From the NCBI GenBank assembly GCA_012064415.1, contig SSNU01000356.1, positions 1 to 19,961 on the forward strand: a stretch of 19,961 nt of DNA, in the 5' to 3' direction. Positions within the stretch are counted from its first letter, which is position 1, and each line of letters starts with the position of its first letter. This stretch comes from Gyrodactylus bullatarudis. Taxonomy: Eukaryota > Platyhelminthes > Monogenea > Gyrodactylidea > Gyrodactylidae. Of this stretch, positions 9,029 to 17,579 are shown piece after piece. The position numbers and the translations under genes are program-made. The notes under the pieces are model-generated. The model was not told the origin of the DNA. It was given only the letters and a program-made list of their open reading frames with translations, and searched no databases.

Positions 9029-9062
9029 TTTAATAATAAATGATTGTTAAATTAGATTATGT

Positions 9063-9238
9063 AATTGAAAATAAGAGAAAAAACTAGGGGTCAATAAAAT
9101 GTTGTATACCCCTCAGTTTTATAAGTAACTAAGAATAAAAATTCAGAAAAATCAGTTAATTACAATTTTTGTTTCAACAATTTTATTTCATCTAAATTTC
9201 TTAACAAACTTTTCTTCGCTAATTACTGTTTTACTTAA
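9063..9238 (-). repeat. Long terminal inverted repeat, right, ending TTAA
   Basis: Partner of 6646-6820 in opposite orientation. The outer end is ...gttttacTTAA (9235-9238), mirroring TTAAGTAAAAC on the left. The unit between the outer TTAA sites is about 2.59 kb. Confidence 0.85.
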
Positions 9239-9345
9239 CCCTTTCGATACCAGAGGTCATATATGACCTCTATGTTCAAACAGACTTTTTTCAATGATTT
9301 TGAAACATTTTTTGATACAGTGATGACCTCTAAGATTGGCGTAAA
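9235..9345 (+). mobile_element. Candidate piggyBac-like element end (one end only)
   Basis: TTAA is followed by CCCTTTCGATACC, then the palindrome aggtcatatatgacct (9251-9270 region) and another atgacctct about 70 bases on. piggyBac-type elements insert at TTAA and begin with CCY, often with a subterminal palindrome. I found no matching ...GGGTTAA end within the next few kb, and no transposase, so this is at most a truncated or non-autonomous copy. Confidence 0.35.
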
Positions 9346-10496
9346 AAAACTATCCTTCTCTATTCTCCATTATAATTTCAAAATTATTTTTTGATGCCTA
9401 CTATAAATTGGTCATATTGACACATTTTTTCTTAAAATTTCAAATTTCTGTAAAAAACATATTGCTGAATAGAACGTAAATTGCTGATCATTTTAGTATA
9501 GTATACGATATTAATTATTTCTATAGTTTTTTTTCTAGAGATCTGTAAACTTTTCGGATAAAAATGAAATAACTTTTGCGAAACTTTTTGCGATTTAAAA
9601 GAGGGTGGGGGTATTCACACGTAATCTATCCCACATATTAATGACAATCCTTTTTAAATCTATGGTAAAATGTTATAACTACGAACAGTGAATTATAGAA
9701 TTGTATTTGCTGAGATTATCCTCAAACTTACTATCTGTTGCTTGTACAATGTGTTCTGTCGATAAAATGATCTCATAAACCCCTCTGGGTACGCAGATAT
9801 GCATTCTTAATAAATTCAAATTGAATCTATTTCTTGCCAACCCAGCCATAAAACTAACTTACTTTGCTATAATGCTATATTTTTGCTAGCCAGTCATAAT
9901 GCCATATATATTTGAACTTTTACCGAGGGAAGTAGATTTGATTTTTTTTGATGATTTTTTTGATCGAAATTATTAAACTTATCAATGTTCAGAGATAATA
10001 TGATTAATTTCTGTAGATGCTAAATAGTTAGCACCTAGAACGTAATATTTCTATTCTACCTTAAAAACTCTATTTAAGACCTAAATAATTTGAAAAACTA
10101 TAATTTTCCAATTTAAAATAATTATTTTTAAATATCATCGCGAAAGAATCTTATAGAATCTACGAGTATACCGAGTAAAATCATTGAAAATCAATCAATG
10201 TTAAAAAATCTAAAACTACGAGATAATTATCAAATCATCATCTCCAAGGTTTCTTTTTCAGTTAAACAATCTCTTTACCTCAAAACATGTGGATTTTGAT
10301 TGATATGAATAAAATACCATGATATAATAATGTATTATTTTACTACCTTATTTACAAATTAATAAATTTTATGAGAATTTACACTTGCTGTATCATTTTT
10401 GTCATTTATTGCAGTTTCAGTATAATAGACTGAGGTTTTTCATACCCACAGTATCATTATTTTTTATCAAACAGATACAGTTTCTTTTGAAAATTT
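9346..10496. other. AT-rich stretch without recognisable gene
   Basis: No frame longer than chance, no motif matched elsewhere in the window, and no tRNA-like fold noticed. Confidence 0.55.
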
Positions 10497-10800
10497 TTAG
10501 GGTTATTAATAGAACAAATTTTCCTCTGGGGTGATTTTTTGAAAATTTTTGGGGTGATTATTGGAAAAAATTAAATAACGAATTTATATTTATAGATGCT
10601 AGATGCCACTAGAGTAAGTAAAACTATATGAAAACTAATGAATAGGGATATTCTTTAAATATTAGGCAATTTATCCAAGTCTTAAATTTTTAACAATTTT
10701 CAGTACTGTTCAAAGGAGAAAATTTTCCAAAAATCTCCCCAAAGGAAAAAATTTTCCAAAAATCACCCAAAGCAAAGAATGACCCCAATGAAAATTTCAG
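10497..10800. repeat. Iterated GGGGTGATTTTTGG motifs in both orientations
   Basis: ctggggtgattttttga (about 10525) and ttggggtgattattgga (about 10546) are followed, across 150 bases, by the opposite orientation: ttttccaaaaatctcccc (about 10723) and ttttccaaaaatcaccc (about 10753). The same word ends both copies of the repeat at 133-150 and 11905-11935. The array can fold back on itself. Function unknown. Confidence 0.65.
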
Positions 10801-10843
10801 CTCTTTTACTCAATATATCAATTATAAATAACAGTAGTTATTC

Positions 10844-10957
10844 TTTTTAGACATTAAACCTACTAGCTAAGTGTGGTCACTGGTTATTACTATATCCTTG
10901 TGAATCTAACTTGATGGAGATTGTCTTCTCACACCTAGATGTTAGAGTTCGGATAAG
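10844..10957 (+). repeat. Perfect palindrome, left arm (114 bp)
   Basis: Base-for-base reverse complement of 11053-11166, from tttttagacattaaacc to agttcggataag. The 95 base loop carries a hammerhead ribozyme. Perfect identity suggests recent origin or an assembly fold-back. Inverted terminal repeats are known in Penelope-like elements, and PLE terminal repeats are known to carry hammerheads, which makes a PLE origin the simplest reading. Confidence 0.95.
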
Positions 10958-11007
10958 CAAGTGTCAATTCCATAAGAGAGTCAAATAATATTCAACTCAC
11001 AGTGGCA

Positions 11008-11050
11008 GATGTATACGCGTTTCGTCCTTTTTAGGACTCGTCAGTACACC
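11008..11050 (-). ncRNA. Hammerhead ribozyme, type I, PLE-like
   Basis: Read on the minus strand. Helix I 5' strand is GGTGTA (11050-11045). The core CTGACGA (11044-11038) matches CUGANGA. Helix II is GTCC (11037-11034), loop taaaaa, GGAC (11027-11024). Then GAA with A15.1 (11023-11020), a very short helix III ACGCGT (11020-11015), and cleavage base A (11014). Helix I 3' strand is TACATC (11013-11008), pairing with the first six bases with one G-U. Cleavage is predicted between the bases opposite 11014 and 11013. Every conserved core base is present. Hammerheads of this kind, with a tiny helix III, are reported from Penelope-like retroelements and may work best as dimers. The nearest PLE coding sequence is 2.7 kb away on the opposite strand. 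Confidence 0.85.
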
Positions 11051-11052
11051 AT

Positions 11053-11166
11053 CTTATCCGAACTCTAACATCTAGGTGTGAGAAGACAATCTCCATCAAG
11101 TTAGATTCACAAGGATATAGTAATAACCAGTGACCACACTTAGCTAGTAGGTTTAATGTCTAAAAA
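11053..11166 (-). repeat. Perfect palindrome, right arm (114 bp)
   Basis: Partner of 10844-10957. On the minus strand its inner end (cggataag) leads in two bases to helix I of the hammerhead, so a minus-strand transcript would carry the ribozyme at the tip of a 114 bp stem. Confidence 0.95.
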
Positions 11167-11432
11167 CAATGTAATTTCTACTTTGTGCTTATTCAAAGTA
11201 GTTATTCTTGTTTTAAAGTTTTCCTCTCTACTTTTTCATCACAATTATCTCCCTCAATACTATTAATTATAACCAATTAGCTGATAAAATTAGTTTTAAT
11301 ATTTTTTTCGAACCATAAATCAATCTATTTGGGGTATAGTAATTTGTGACTCATTCATGAGTGATGGAGTGGTAGGAGAAAAATTTATAATTTGATGAGA
11401 TTATCATCGAGATATTCGTTATTATTCGAAAC

Positions 11433-11649
11433 ATGTCTTCACTAACGGTCGGTCTCAGTTACGAAACCAAAGAAATTAAAAAAAATTTCTGAGTCCTATT
11501 CCGTTTCCGTTAATAATTATAACCTCAGAAACTCAAAATATGAATTTAATTACCTATTATCTACCTTCAACTCTATTAAATCAAAATATGAATTATCTGA
11601 TTGTGATGATTTGACTAATCTTAAATCTGATTACTCGTATCTTCATTAA
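11433..11649 (+). pseudogene. Coding-like relic with frameshift
   Basis: ATG at 11433 reads MSSLTVGLSYETKEIKKN, and then a run of eight A before TTTCTGA breaks the frame. In the next frame ESYSVSVNNYNLRNSKYEF and FNSIKSKYELSDCDDLTNL continue cleanly to a TAA at 11647. The residue mix looks like protein rather than noise. I do not recognise it. It lies between the palindrome and the repeat copy at 11679, so it may be the start of a PLE or other retroelement ORF, but I cannot show this. Confidence 0.3.
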
Positions 11650-11678
11650 CCAGATGATTTTCGTTTTTCTTGCAGACA

Positions 11679-11943
11679 CTAGTATTTCATACTCATTACC
11701 TTTTTATTATCACCTCTCAAATTGATGAAATTGATCGAACATTATTTTTATTTAATAATTTTTTTGTTAATGTGAAACTCAACAATGATTATACTATTTT
11801 ATTTTGTATTTACTATTTTTATTGAAATATAAGTTATTGGTCTAACAAAAAAAATTTAGTGTTTAATATAATTATAATTATTGCTTGTTATTTATTTTCT
11901 TTTTTGGGGTGATTTTTTCTTGGGTGATTTTTGGAATTAACCC
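11679..11943 (+). repeat. Dispersed repeat, copy 2 (full), with exon-like frame
   Basis: Bases 11679-11805 equal 1-127. Just upstream ttttcgtttttcttgcag (ending 11675) is an excellent 3' splice site. The frame from 11676 is open for 49 codons (TLVFHTHYLFIITSQIDEID onward) to a TGA at 11823-11825. It ends with two tandem gggtgatttt units and ggaattaaccc. It may be a duplicated exon or the internal part of a repeat. No upstream exon in matching phase was confirmed. Confidence 0.7.
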
Positions 11944-12507
11944 AAAAAGAAAAGAAAAGCTTCTGTCACCAATGTTGCATATTCAGGTAATTATAATCTC
12001 ATTATCGAGTATTTTACTATCTTCAAGTCATTTTTTTCAACCAGTTGATCACTATTTGTTCATATTCAATTTTTTAAATAGAACCAAGTCCTAGCAGGGA
12101 GATATTTTCTAGCTTAGAATATAATATTTATTCGGTAAAATCTTTTGAAATTCAATAGAGTAATTATGTGATCACACTTCCTGCTGTGATAAGTTAGATC
12201 CAACAGGTGAGCTTAGACTTGAGATTTTATTTTTTTATCTAAGGAGACATATTTTTTGATATGGCTTTAAGTGATCTAGATAAATATAGAATATGAACAA
12301 GTTAGTAAAGTCTCAAAATTTCAAAAGACATAGTTAAATTGTGATTTAATATACTTGTTCAACTCATTACTTCTAGATATATATACATCTTTCATAGTTA
12401 AGGAAATAAGTAATACTCTTTTTTTTGAATCTCTCTTTAAATATAATTCTTTTGTTATAATTTTAATTTATTAATTATATTACGAGTGTAAATTTCAAAA
12501 ACTGCAA
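11944..12507. other. AT-rich stretch without recognisable gene
   Basis: The 69-codon frame at 11885-12094 is hydrophobic and T-rich, as expected by chance in such sequence. Nothing else is seen. Confidence 0.5.
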
Positions 12508-13009
12508 TTACTCAACTTTTGTATGAAATACAGTCAACCCATACTTAAACAAATTGAAATTCTTTTCATATAAAAATATTATTTTTTCCAAATCAATGGT
12601 CTTAGCAATCTTAACTGCAGCCTAATGTTTTCTTGCAAACTTATCGTCAGAATTTAGATCGGGAATATTATTAGCCTTTCCACAAGATAATTTAACACTT
12701 ATTTTTGGTAACGTTTAATTGTACGTACTTTGGCTTTTAAATTAAGTTTATATTTTATTTGAAAAGCAATTAATTTGTTTTCTATAGCTGCGTATATAGA
12801 TTTACTTTTGAGGCTACTTGGTATGATTGCCTTTCTCCCCATTCTCTCTTTGAATTTTTCTGATCCTTTGTATTTAACAAGTTGCATATTAAAATACAAG
12901 GACAATCGAGAGTTTTAGCGATCCTTCAATTACTGGAACCCTCTTGTTTGAGCTCGATAGATTGTTTCTTCTGCAATGCAGAGAGTTTTGAATTTCTCTT
13001 CCTATCAGG
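12508..13009 (-). pseudogene. Tc1/mariner transposase, N-terminal half, dead
   Basis: Read on the minus strand in three pieces. First, from about 13000: KLSALQKKQSIELKQEGSSN, a stop, then RIAKTLDCP, the first helix-turn-helix. Next, in the frame ending with the TAA at 12699: FKERMGRKAIIPSSLKSK, then KAKVRTIKRYQK, the GR(K/P)xxl linker and second helix-turn-helix. Last, from about 12690 to the TAA at 12508: DDKFARKH, then EKIIFLYEKNFNLFKYG. This matches 'FA..H' and 'viFsDEkkFnl', the strand bearing the first catalytic aspartate, which is tyrosine here (LYE for SDE). At least two frame breaks and two stops exist, and the C-terminal half is missing. The live enzyme cuts at TA. Motifs are recalled, not searched. 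Confidence 0.65.
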
Positions 13010-13495
13010 TAAATTAATTTCCAATCGTACATAGAATATGGAGAATCGAAAATTTCGAAGTTCAAAAGAAAGAAAGATCAGTAGCCTTATAAATAACTGA
13101 AAACTTTATTTTGTCTTTTTATAAATTTGTATTTTTTAATTTATGAATATATTGTTAATATAAATTCCCATATGATCTAATTGTAAATTTTTTTCTCTTT
13201 CGACTGTTGTATGTTACATCTTTCTAGCATATTATATAGCTGAAAAAATGATTTTTTAGTGAAAAATTTTATTTTGTTGACCACTTTATAGTTGAAAGAC
13301 AATTCTATCAATGATCTTTAAAACTTAATTTCCAAGAAAACTTATTTATATATGGCATTTCCTTCTTCCTTGATTTAATGTTGAAAATTTTATTTTTTTA
13401 CAGTGAGAACTCATCGATTTTGTAGTGCAGATTTATAGTTTAATTTTAATTAGCTAAAATCTTTTAAAAAATAGAGAAAATTTTACATTGAGTTC
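13010..13495. other. AT-rich stretch without recognisable gene
   Basis: No motif or frame beyond chance. A pyrimidine-rich run ends in tttttttcag near 13509, a possible 3' splice site. Confidence 0.45.
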
Positions 13496-13735
13496 TTGAT
13501 TTTTTTCAGCTTTCATGATTTCACTGATGTAGTCATGACCAATTCCTGGAGAATCAAAATTTACAAGCGTCTCAACAAAAAAAAAATTTGGATAGATGTA
13601 GTTGTTAAGCAAATGAAAAACAATTTGAAATTTTATTCAAATATCGAAATTATAAGAACTAAAAATAAGTGGAATTTTCTTCGCCGATTTAAAAAAAGCG
13701 AAAATCGAATAGCCCGGGCTCTCAAGTCCTTCTAA
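13496..13735 (+). CDS. Hypothetical 79-residue lysine-rich frame
   Basis: The nominal start is not ATG (the first ATG lies a few codons in). It contains MTNSWRIKIYKRLNKKKI and WNFLRRFKKSENRIARALKS. The basic content may simply reflect AAA-rich DNA. It sits 110 bases before the PLE fragment, without an obvious link. I do not recognise it and a chance frame is likely. Confidence 0.2.
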   Translation: MIFFSFHDFTDVVMTNSWRIKIYKRLNKKKIWIDVVVKQMKNNLKFYSNIEIIRTKNKWNFLRRFKKSENRIARALKSF

Positions 13736-13847
13736 TTTGCTACTTGAGATAGATGACAAAATTATCTCAAAGTTATGTTGGAATAATACTAAGTTCATTG
13801 ATTCTTTCTAATTTGATTTTTCTATTTTTATTTTCTAACTAAATAAA

Positions 13848-14720
13848 ATGTCTGAATCAATCAATTCTTTTACTGATGTTTACATCAGATATGTCGCTGA
13901 AAAATTTATTTTGATGAAGCCTAACGTATCTTTTTTCTTAAAGATGAACTCTTTTCATCCAAATATTAAGTTTACTATGGAAAAAGAATCTAATGATATT
14001 TTAAGCTTCTTAGATGTGAAACTAACCAGAAAAGAAGATGGGTCAATTCAAAGAATCATTTTCAAGAAAAAGACTGACAATGGTAAATATCTCCATTAAG
14101 CCAGTTTTAGTCCTGTTGGTTTAGTAATTGGCCTAGGAAAGAGGATAAGAAGAATAGTGAATCCAGAGGAAATAGAGAGCACGAAGATATGTTTAATGGA
14201 AAACGGTTATCCTAATAAATTTGTGGACATATTTATCAACTTACCAGTCGATAGAGATGTCGTTGAAAACACAGATGAAGTTGAGAAAACCACGATTTTC
14301 ATGAAACTTAATTTCAAAGGAGATGGTTTTAGTAACGATTTAAGAAGAAAGTTAACTGATCTTATCAATCAACATTTTAACAACATACAATTGAAAATTG
14401 TATTTACAACTCAGAGATTGTTTAACCTAATTCATAAAGATTTACTGAAACCTGAAGAGAAAACTCTATTGATTTATAAATTCCAATGTGGCTGTGGAGC
14501 TACATATATAGGTCGTACAATTAGGAAATTCTCAACTAGAGGGAACGATCATCTTAAGAAAGACACAGCGGTGACCAGGCATCTAAGACAAGACGGAAAT
14601 GAAGCTTCAATTTCAAACTTTTCAATTTTATACAAAAATGCAGGGGATGACAGAACAGACGTTTGGGTGAAGGAGAAATTCTTCATAAATCTATACAAAC
14701 CAAACTTATGTGTTCAATAA
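13848..14720 (+). pseudogene. Penelope-like retroelement: RT end plus GIY-YIG endonuclease
   Basis: One frame from ATG 13848 to TAA 14718-14720, broken by a single TAA at 14097-14099; the frame is identical on both sides. The first part reads IRYVAEKFILM where PLE reverse transcriptases have RYVDD.F, so both catalytic aspartates are replaced (A, E). SFHPNIKFTMEKE and LSFLDVKLTRKEDGS follow, typical late RT motifs, then KRIRRIVNPEE and ENGYPNKF of the linker. Numbering from 14157, the GIY-YIG domain starts LIYKFQCGCGATYIGRT (105-121). It has R128, H132, the ...KE.FFIN helix (E173, N178) and ends KPNLCVQ. These look intact. The first 5' two-thirds of the RT are absent. A live PLE nicks target DNA with this domain and primes reverse transcription there. 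Two short hairpins follow (14756-14801). Confidence 0.9.
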
Positions 14721-15033
14721 AACTATTCTTATAATCTCCAACTACCTTGGCCTATGTGAGCTTTTTCACTTTTCTCTCCACTATTGCTACTTATTGGAGA
14801 GTTTTGGTGTTTTTTTGCTCATTATATTCTGATTTTCTTTGACGTTCACTATTTCTTTCATAATTTGTAAATTATTATCTTCAATGAATTCTTAACTTTT
14901 ATCATTTTTAAAGTATTGCCACTGATGATGCTTTATGAAATCTACATATGGCTTTAATATGATCTTCTTTCTAATTTTCCATATATGATTTAAAGTGGAT
15001 TTTCGGACGTATTTGAAAATTTACGTGAATACC
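14721..15033. other. Possible PLE 3' flank with two hairpins
   Basis: gtgagctttttcac (14756-14769) and CTCTCCA...TGGAGAG (14774-14780 with 14795-14801) are perfect short stem-loops soon after the PLE stop codon. The rest is AT-rich and without a gene. No hammerhead core was found here. Confidence 0.4.
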
Positions 15034-15795
15034 TCAATCACAAAAATCAATGAAGTCTTTTAACCTAGCATAATTAGGAAGTTTGTTGCGTCCTTCTGCA
15101 GTTGCTCGTATTATTAGATTACGTTTTGAAGGTTTGCAGTAAACCTTCTCATCAAGATTAACCTCGTTCAAAATATCGAACGCTTTGCGACAAACATTAA
15201 GATCTTCATCCCAACCATACCTATGAGAACAACTTCCTGGTGAGCCAAATAAGAGCTATGCTTGGTTTTATCCAATGCGACTTTGGAAAGTTCTTGATCT
15301 TTTGAAGAGAGCAAAAGAGCAGAAACAATTGTCCCAGCCCCCACCCAAAAAGAAAAGAAGAGAAGAGGTCGAGACGAGCAAACGGATCACAGAGTTCTTC
15401 CCAGCAACACAATAATTTTCGTTAGATTCTAAACTCATGTGGAAGGTTAGAGAACAACAAGCAGCTTTCCATCAAGTCTTCAGAAAATTACTTTATCATC
15501 CATTTAGATATGTAAAATTCAGAGGTGAAGATCTCTAATACACACAGAAAGACGTTCAAAACCACACTGGCTTGTTGTGTACTTATTCCAATCTCTATGA
15601 GTTTTTCAACTAGAAAAGTGAAGTCAAAATTTTTCCTTCTGTGCGAGGTTGGTTCTCCCGAAACTCTTCATTACTGCTTGATTGAATAATCATAGGACAA
15701 CTGACATGTCTATGACGCTTGGCTTTAGGAGAGCTCGCTCTCTGTGGAGTTGTCTCTTCTAGTTCGTCTAACCTTAACCCTAACCCGTTCGTCTG
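15034..15795 (-). pseudogene. Two-exon coding region of unknown function, one-base frameshift
   Basis: Minus strand. caatttttttag ends at 15796, a strong 3' splice site. The exon from 15795 reads LDELEETTPQRASSPKAKRH, HVSCPMIIQSSSNEEFREN and PRTEGK. A one-base shift in ggaaaaatttt then leads to FTFLVEKLIEIGISTQQASV, VLNVFLCVLEIFTSEF and ISKWMIK. The exon ends at 15492 with ATAAA/GTAATT. A 271 base GT-AG intron (15491-15221, ending gttctcatag) rejoins in phase to YGWDEDLNVCRKAFDILNEV, NLDEKVYCKPSKRNLII and LPNYARLKDFIDFCD, with a TGA at 15034-15036. The phase match and the clean frames support a real spliced gene or element. I do not recognise the protein: basic, serine-rich start, then a helical hydrophobic part. 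Earlier exons may lie beyond 15800. Confidence 0.5.
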
Positions 15796-15799
15796 CTAA

Positions 15800-16652
15800 A
15801 AAAATTGTTAAATTCTACTTCGTAATTATTCAAAAAATGATTAAGTTAATAAATTCAGAAGACATATAAGTCGTGACTTATTATTACTATAATATATATG
15901 TACACTTTTATGTATACTTTTCCTAGGATGTCAAGTATATTCATCTTCTATATAGAAGATTACAGAGACTAAGATTAAAATAATTTTTTTTACATTTCTT
16001 TATTCTTGGGGTTCGATTTATGTCGATTAGTTCTCGAACCAATGTGTCGTTTAATTAATATTTTATTTCCCTTCAATTATAAAATTATATTATTTGGTAA
16101 GATTTTTTAAATTTCAATTATTTGACAGATTGAATTAGATGGTGTAAGTTGATTTCCATGTTAATCTTGAACAGACTTAAACATTTAAAATTTTTCTGAG
16201 GTTGCTGACTGAATGTCATATTAGGATTAAGAACGAGCGAAGTTTTTGGTGAATAAAGCTGAAAACGAGCCAATGTTTACCTCAACCCAAAAATACCCTA
16301 TAAGAGAATCGAGGTAGGACTGTACTTTCCCAGACAACATTCCACAGGGTAGAATTAGTATATTCGGTATACAAAATATTGGAGGGAAGAGAGGAAAAAT
16401 ATTTCGCGAAATTGTGGGTAGTGGGGATGTGACATGATTCATCTTTATATTTCGTTTTTTTCAACTTTAATTATGAATATCTCAAGTTCAAGAAGAGATA
16501 ATTTGAAAAATGTTAAATGCTTTCATGTTCTAAAATAAATGCTTTGCAAGAAATTATAGATATTGAAATAGCACGCTAAAAAACTGATTGAGTATCTATG
16601 ATCAGAAAAATTGATTGGAATCAAATAATATATTTAAATAAATTCGAGAGCT
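15800..16652. other. AT-rich stretch with a fragment of the LTR-like family
   Basis: Apart from the repeat at 16224-16260, and an 18 base palindrome atcttctatatagaagat near 15942, no feature was recognised. The two overlapping minus-strand frames at 16227-16464 show no family motif. Confidence 0.45.
16224..16260 (-). repeat. LTR-like module, U5 fragment (minus)
   Basis: The reverse complement (agctttattcaccaaaaact, then tcgctcgttcttaatcc) matches 18093-18129 with about four differences. The two copies face each other across 1.8 kb. Confidence 0.8.
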
Positions 16653-16839
16653 CTCATTAGGATGTTTTCTCGCGAGGTTGCTGTGAACGACTCTGAGATA
16701 AAATGAGTTCGAAAATTTTTATACGCCTGTTTAAATGCACCATGTGTGTGCCTTAGGGTACTTCTGCTTTCAGACTTCTCCACAAAAGCTCAACAGTGTT
16801 AGTATGGGCATCAGTGAACGGATTGGAGAACCCATCTAT
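16653..16839 (-). pseudogene. Merlin/ISXO2-like transposase, C-terminal fragment
   Basis: The minus-strand frame from 16839 reads IDGFSNPFTDAHTNTVELLW and RSLKAEVP, then a TAA (16753-16755), then GTHMVHLNRRIKIFELIL in the same frame to another stop near 16655. This resembles the end of the DDE domain of IS1595/ISXO2-like transposases, which eukaryotic Merlin elements share: '(F)VDPxTGAHTNtiExxWxxxK...GTHrxxxxxYL.EF'. The glutamate in TVELLW occupies the place of the last catalytic residue. The rest of the enzyme is not seen. The live enzyme moves the transposon by cut and paste. The identification rests on one motif block. Confidence 0.6.
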
Positions 16840-16847
16840 GCATCACA

Positions 16848-16970
16848 TCACCTAGGAGCAGATCGAATTAGACTCTCGCGCTTAGCTTGTTCAAAAGCCT
16901 CTTCGAAGGTGTCGGTCATGAGATCATTTACTAACATTTTAAGTAAATTAATGAGATTGATTACAACCAT
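16848..16970 (-). CDS. Short 40-codon frame, possible exon
   Basis: ATG at 16970 reads MVVINLINLLKMLVNDLM, then TDTFEEAFEQAKRESLIRSA and PR, to a TGA at 16848-16850. The last codons (CCT AG/GTGATG) form a possible 5' splice site. It lies directly before the Merlin-like fragment on the same strand. The acidic/basic helix-like second half looks like protein, but I do not recognise it. Confidence 0.25.
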   Translation of the reverse strand: MVVINLINLLKMLVNDLMTDTFEEAFEQAKRESLIRSAPR

Positions 16971-16985
16971 AATAATTATAGTTTT

Positions 16986-17231
16986 TTAATTGACTTCTTG
17001 CTGATGTCCAATGAAATCAGCTCTTGGAGTTGCTGAGATAATTTCAAGGCTCTGTTTCAGCTGCTTATCTGCTATTTCCTGTTGAGTTAGTTTTATGAAG
17101 CTATCCATCTTGAAATCTTCTTCATTTTCAAAATTGTTAGACCTCTTTATTTCTCTAAGATATAAGCCCTTTATTCCTTTTTTTAGTGTTTTCTTATAAC
17201 ACAAAAATTGAAAAAACAGGTTTCCATGCAC
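16986..17231 (-). CDS. Hypothetical 81-residue frame
   Basis: ATG at 17231 to TAA at 16986. The first half is lysine-rich (KKTLKKGIKGLYLREIKR). The second, MDSFIKLTQQEIADKQLKQS, then LEIISATPRADFIGHQQEVN, has a protein-like, helical composition. It ends 16 bases before the 40-codon frame on the same strand. I do not recognise it; it might be an exon of the same unknown gene or a repeat relic. Confidence 0.3.
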   Translation of the reverse strand: MHGNLFFQFLCYKKTLKKGIKGLYLREIKRSNNFENEEDFKMDSFIKLTQQEIADKQLKQSLEIISATPRADFIGHQQEVN

Positions 17232-17579
17232 AGTGAAAACTAGATAAAGCTATATAACAACTGTTGATTTATTTCTTTGAAGATATTAAGCCCTATTATC
17301 GCTTTTCGAAAAAAACCCATCAGTTGTTTTCACTCATCTAATTTACTATACAGTACGTTGCGAAACTCATTGATCAAAATTGTTTAAGAAACTGCAATAA
17401 AATAATTCAAATCAAAATTTTAATTAATTATTTCAAACCTTTACGATCTTGTAGAAATTAAAATTCGATTTAGATTTGTTTTAAATTTCTTAAATGCCTG
17501 CTTAGGAACTTAACTAATCATTTTTATTGTGTTACATTGTTCAGTGAACATGTTTTTTCTCTTTCCTGCATGGTAAATG
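17232..17579. other. AT-rich stretch without recognisable gene
   Basis: Nothing beyond A/T runs seen. Confidence 0.5.

Noticed and set aside
15221..15412. 63-codon minus-strand ORF
   Set aside because: Falls in the proposed intron and is built from a pyrimidine-rich tract.
15222..15413. Plus-strand frame with QPPPKKKRREEVE and a KRITEFF end, like a nuclear signal plus PCNA box
   Set aside because: It lies inside the antisense of a phase-matched intron, has no start codon, and its basic run comes from a polypurine tract. Not excluded, but the minus-strand exon model explains more.
15770..15788. ccttaaccctaacccg, telomere-like TTAGGG repeat
   Set aside because: Barely two units, and read on the minus strand it is part of the exon (GLGLRL). 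No larger interstitial telomere.
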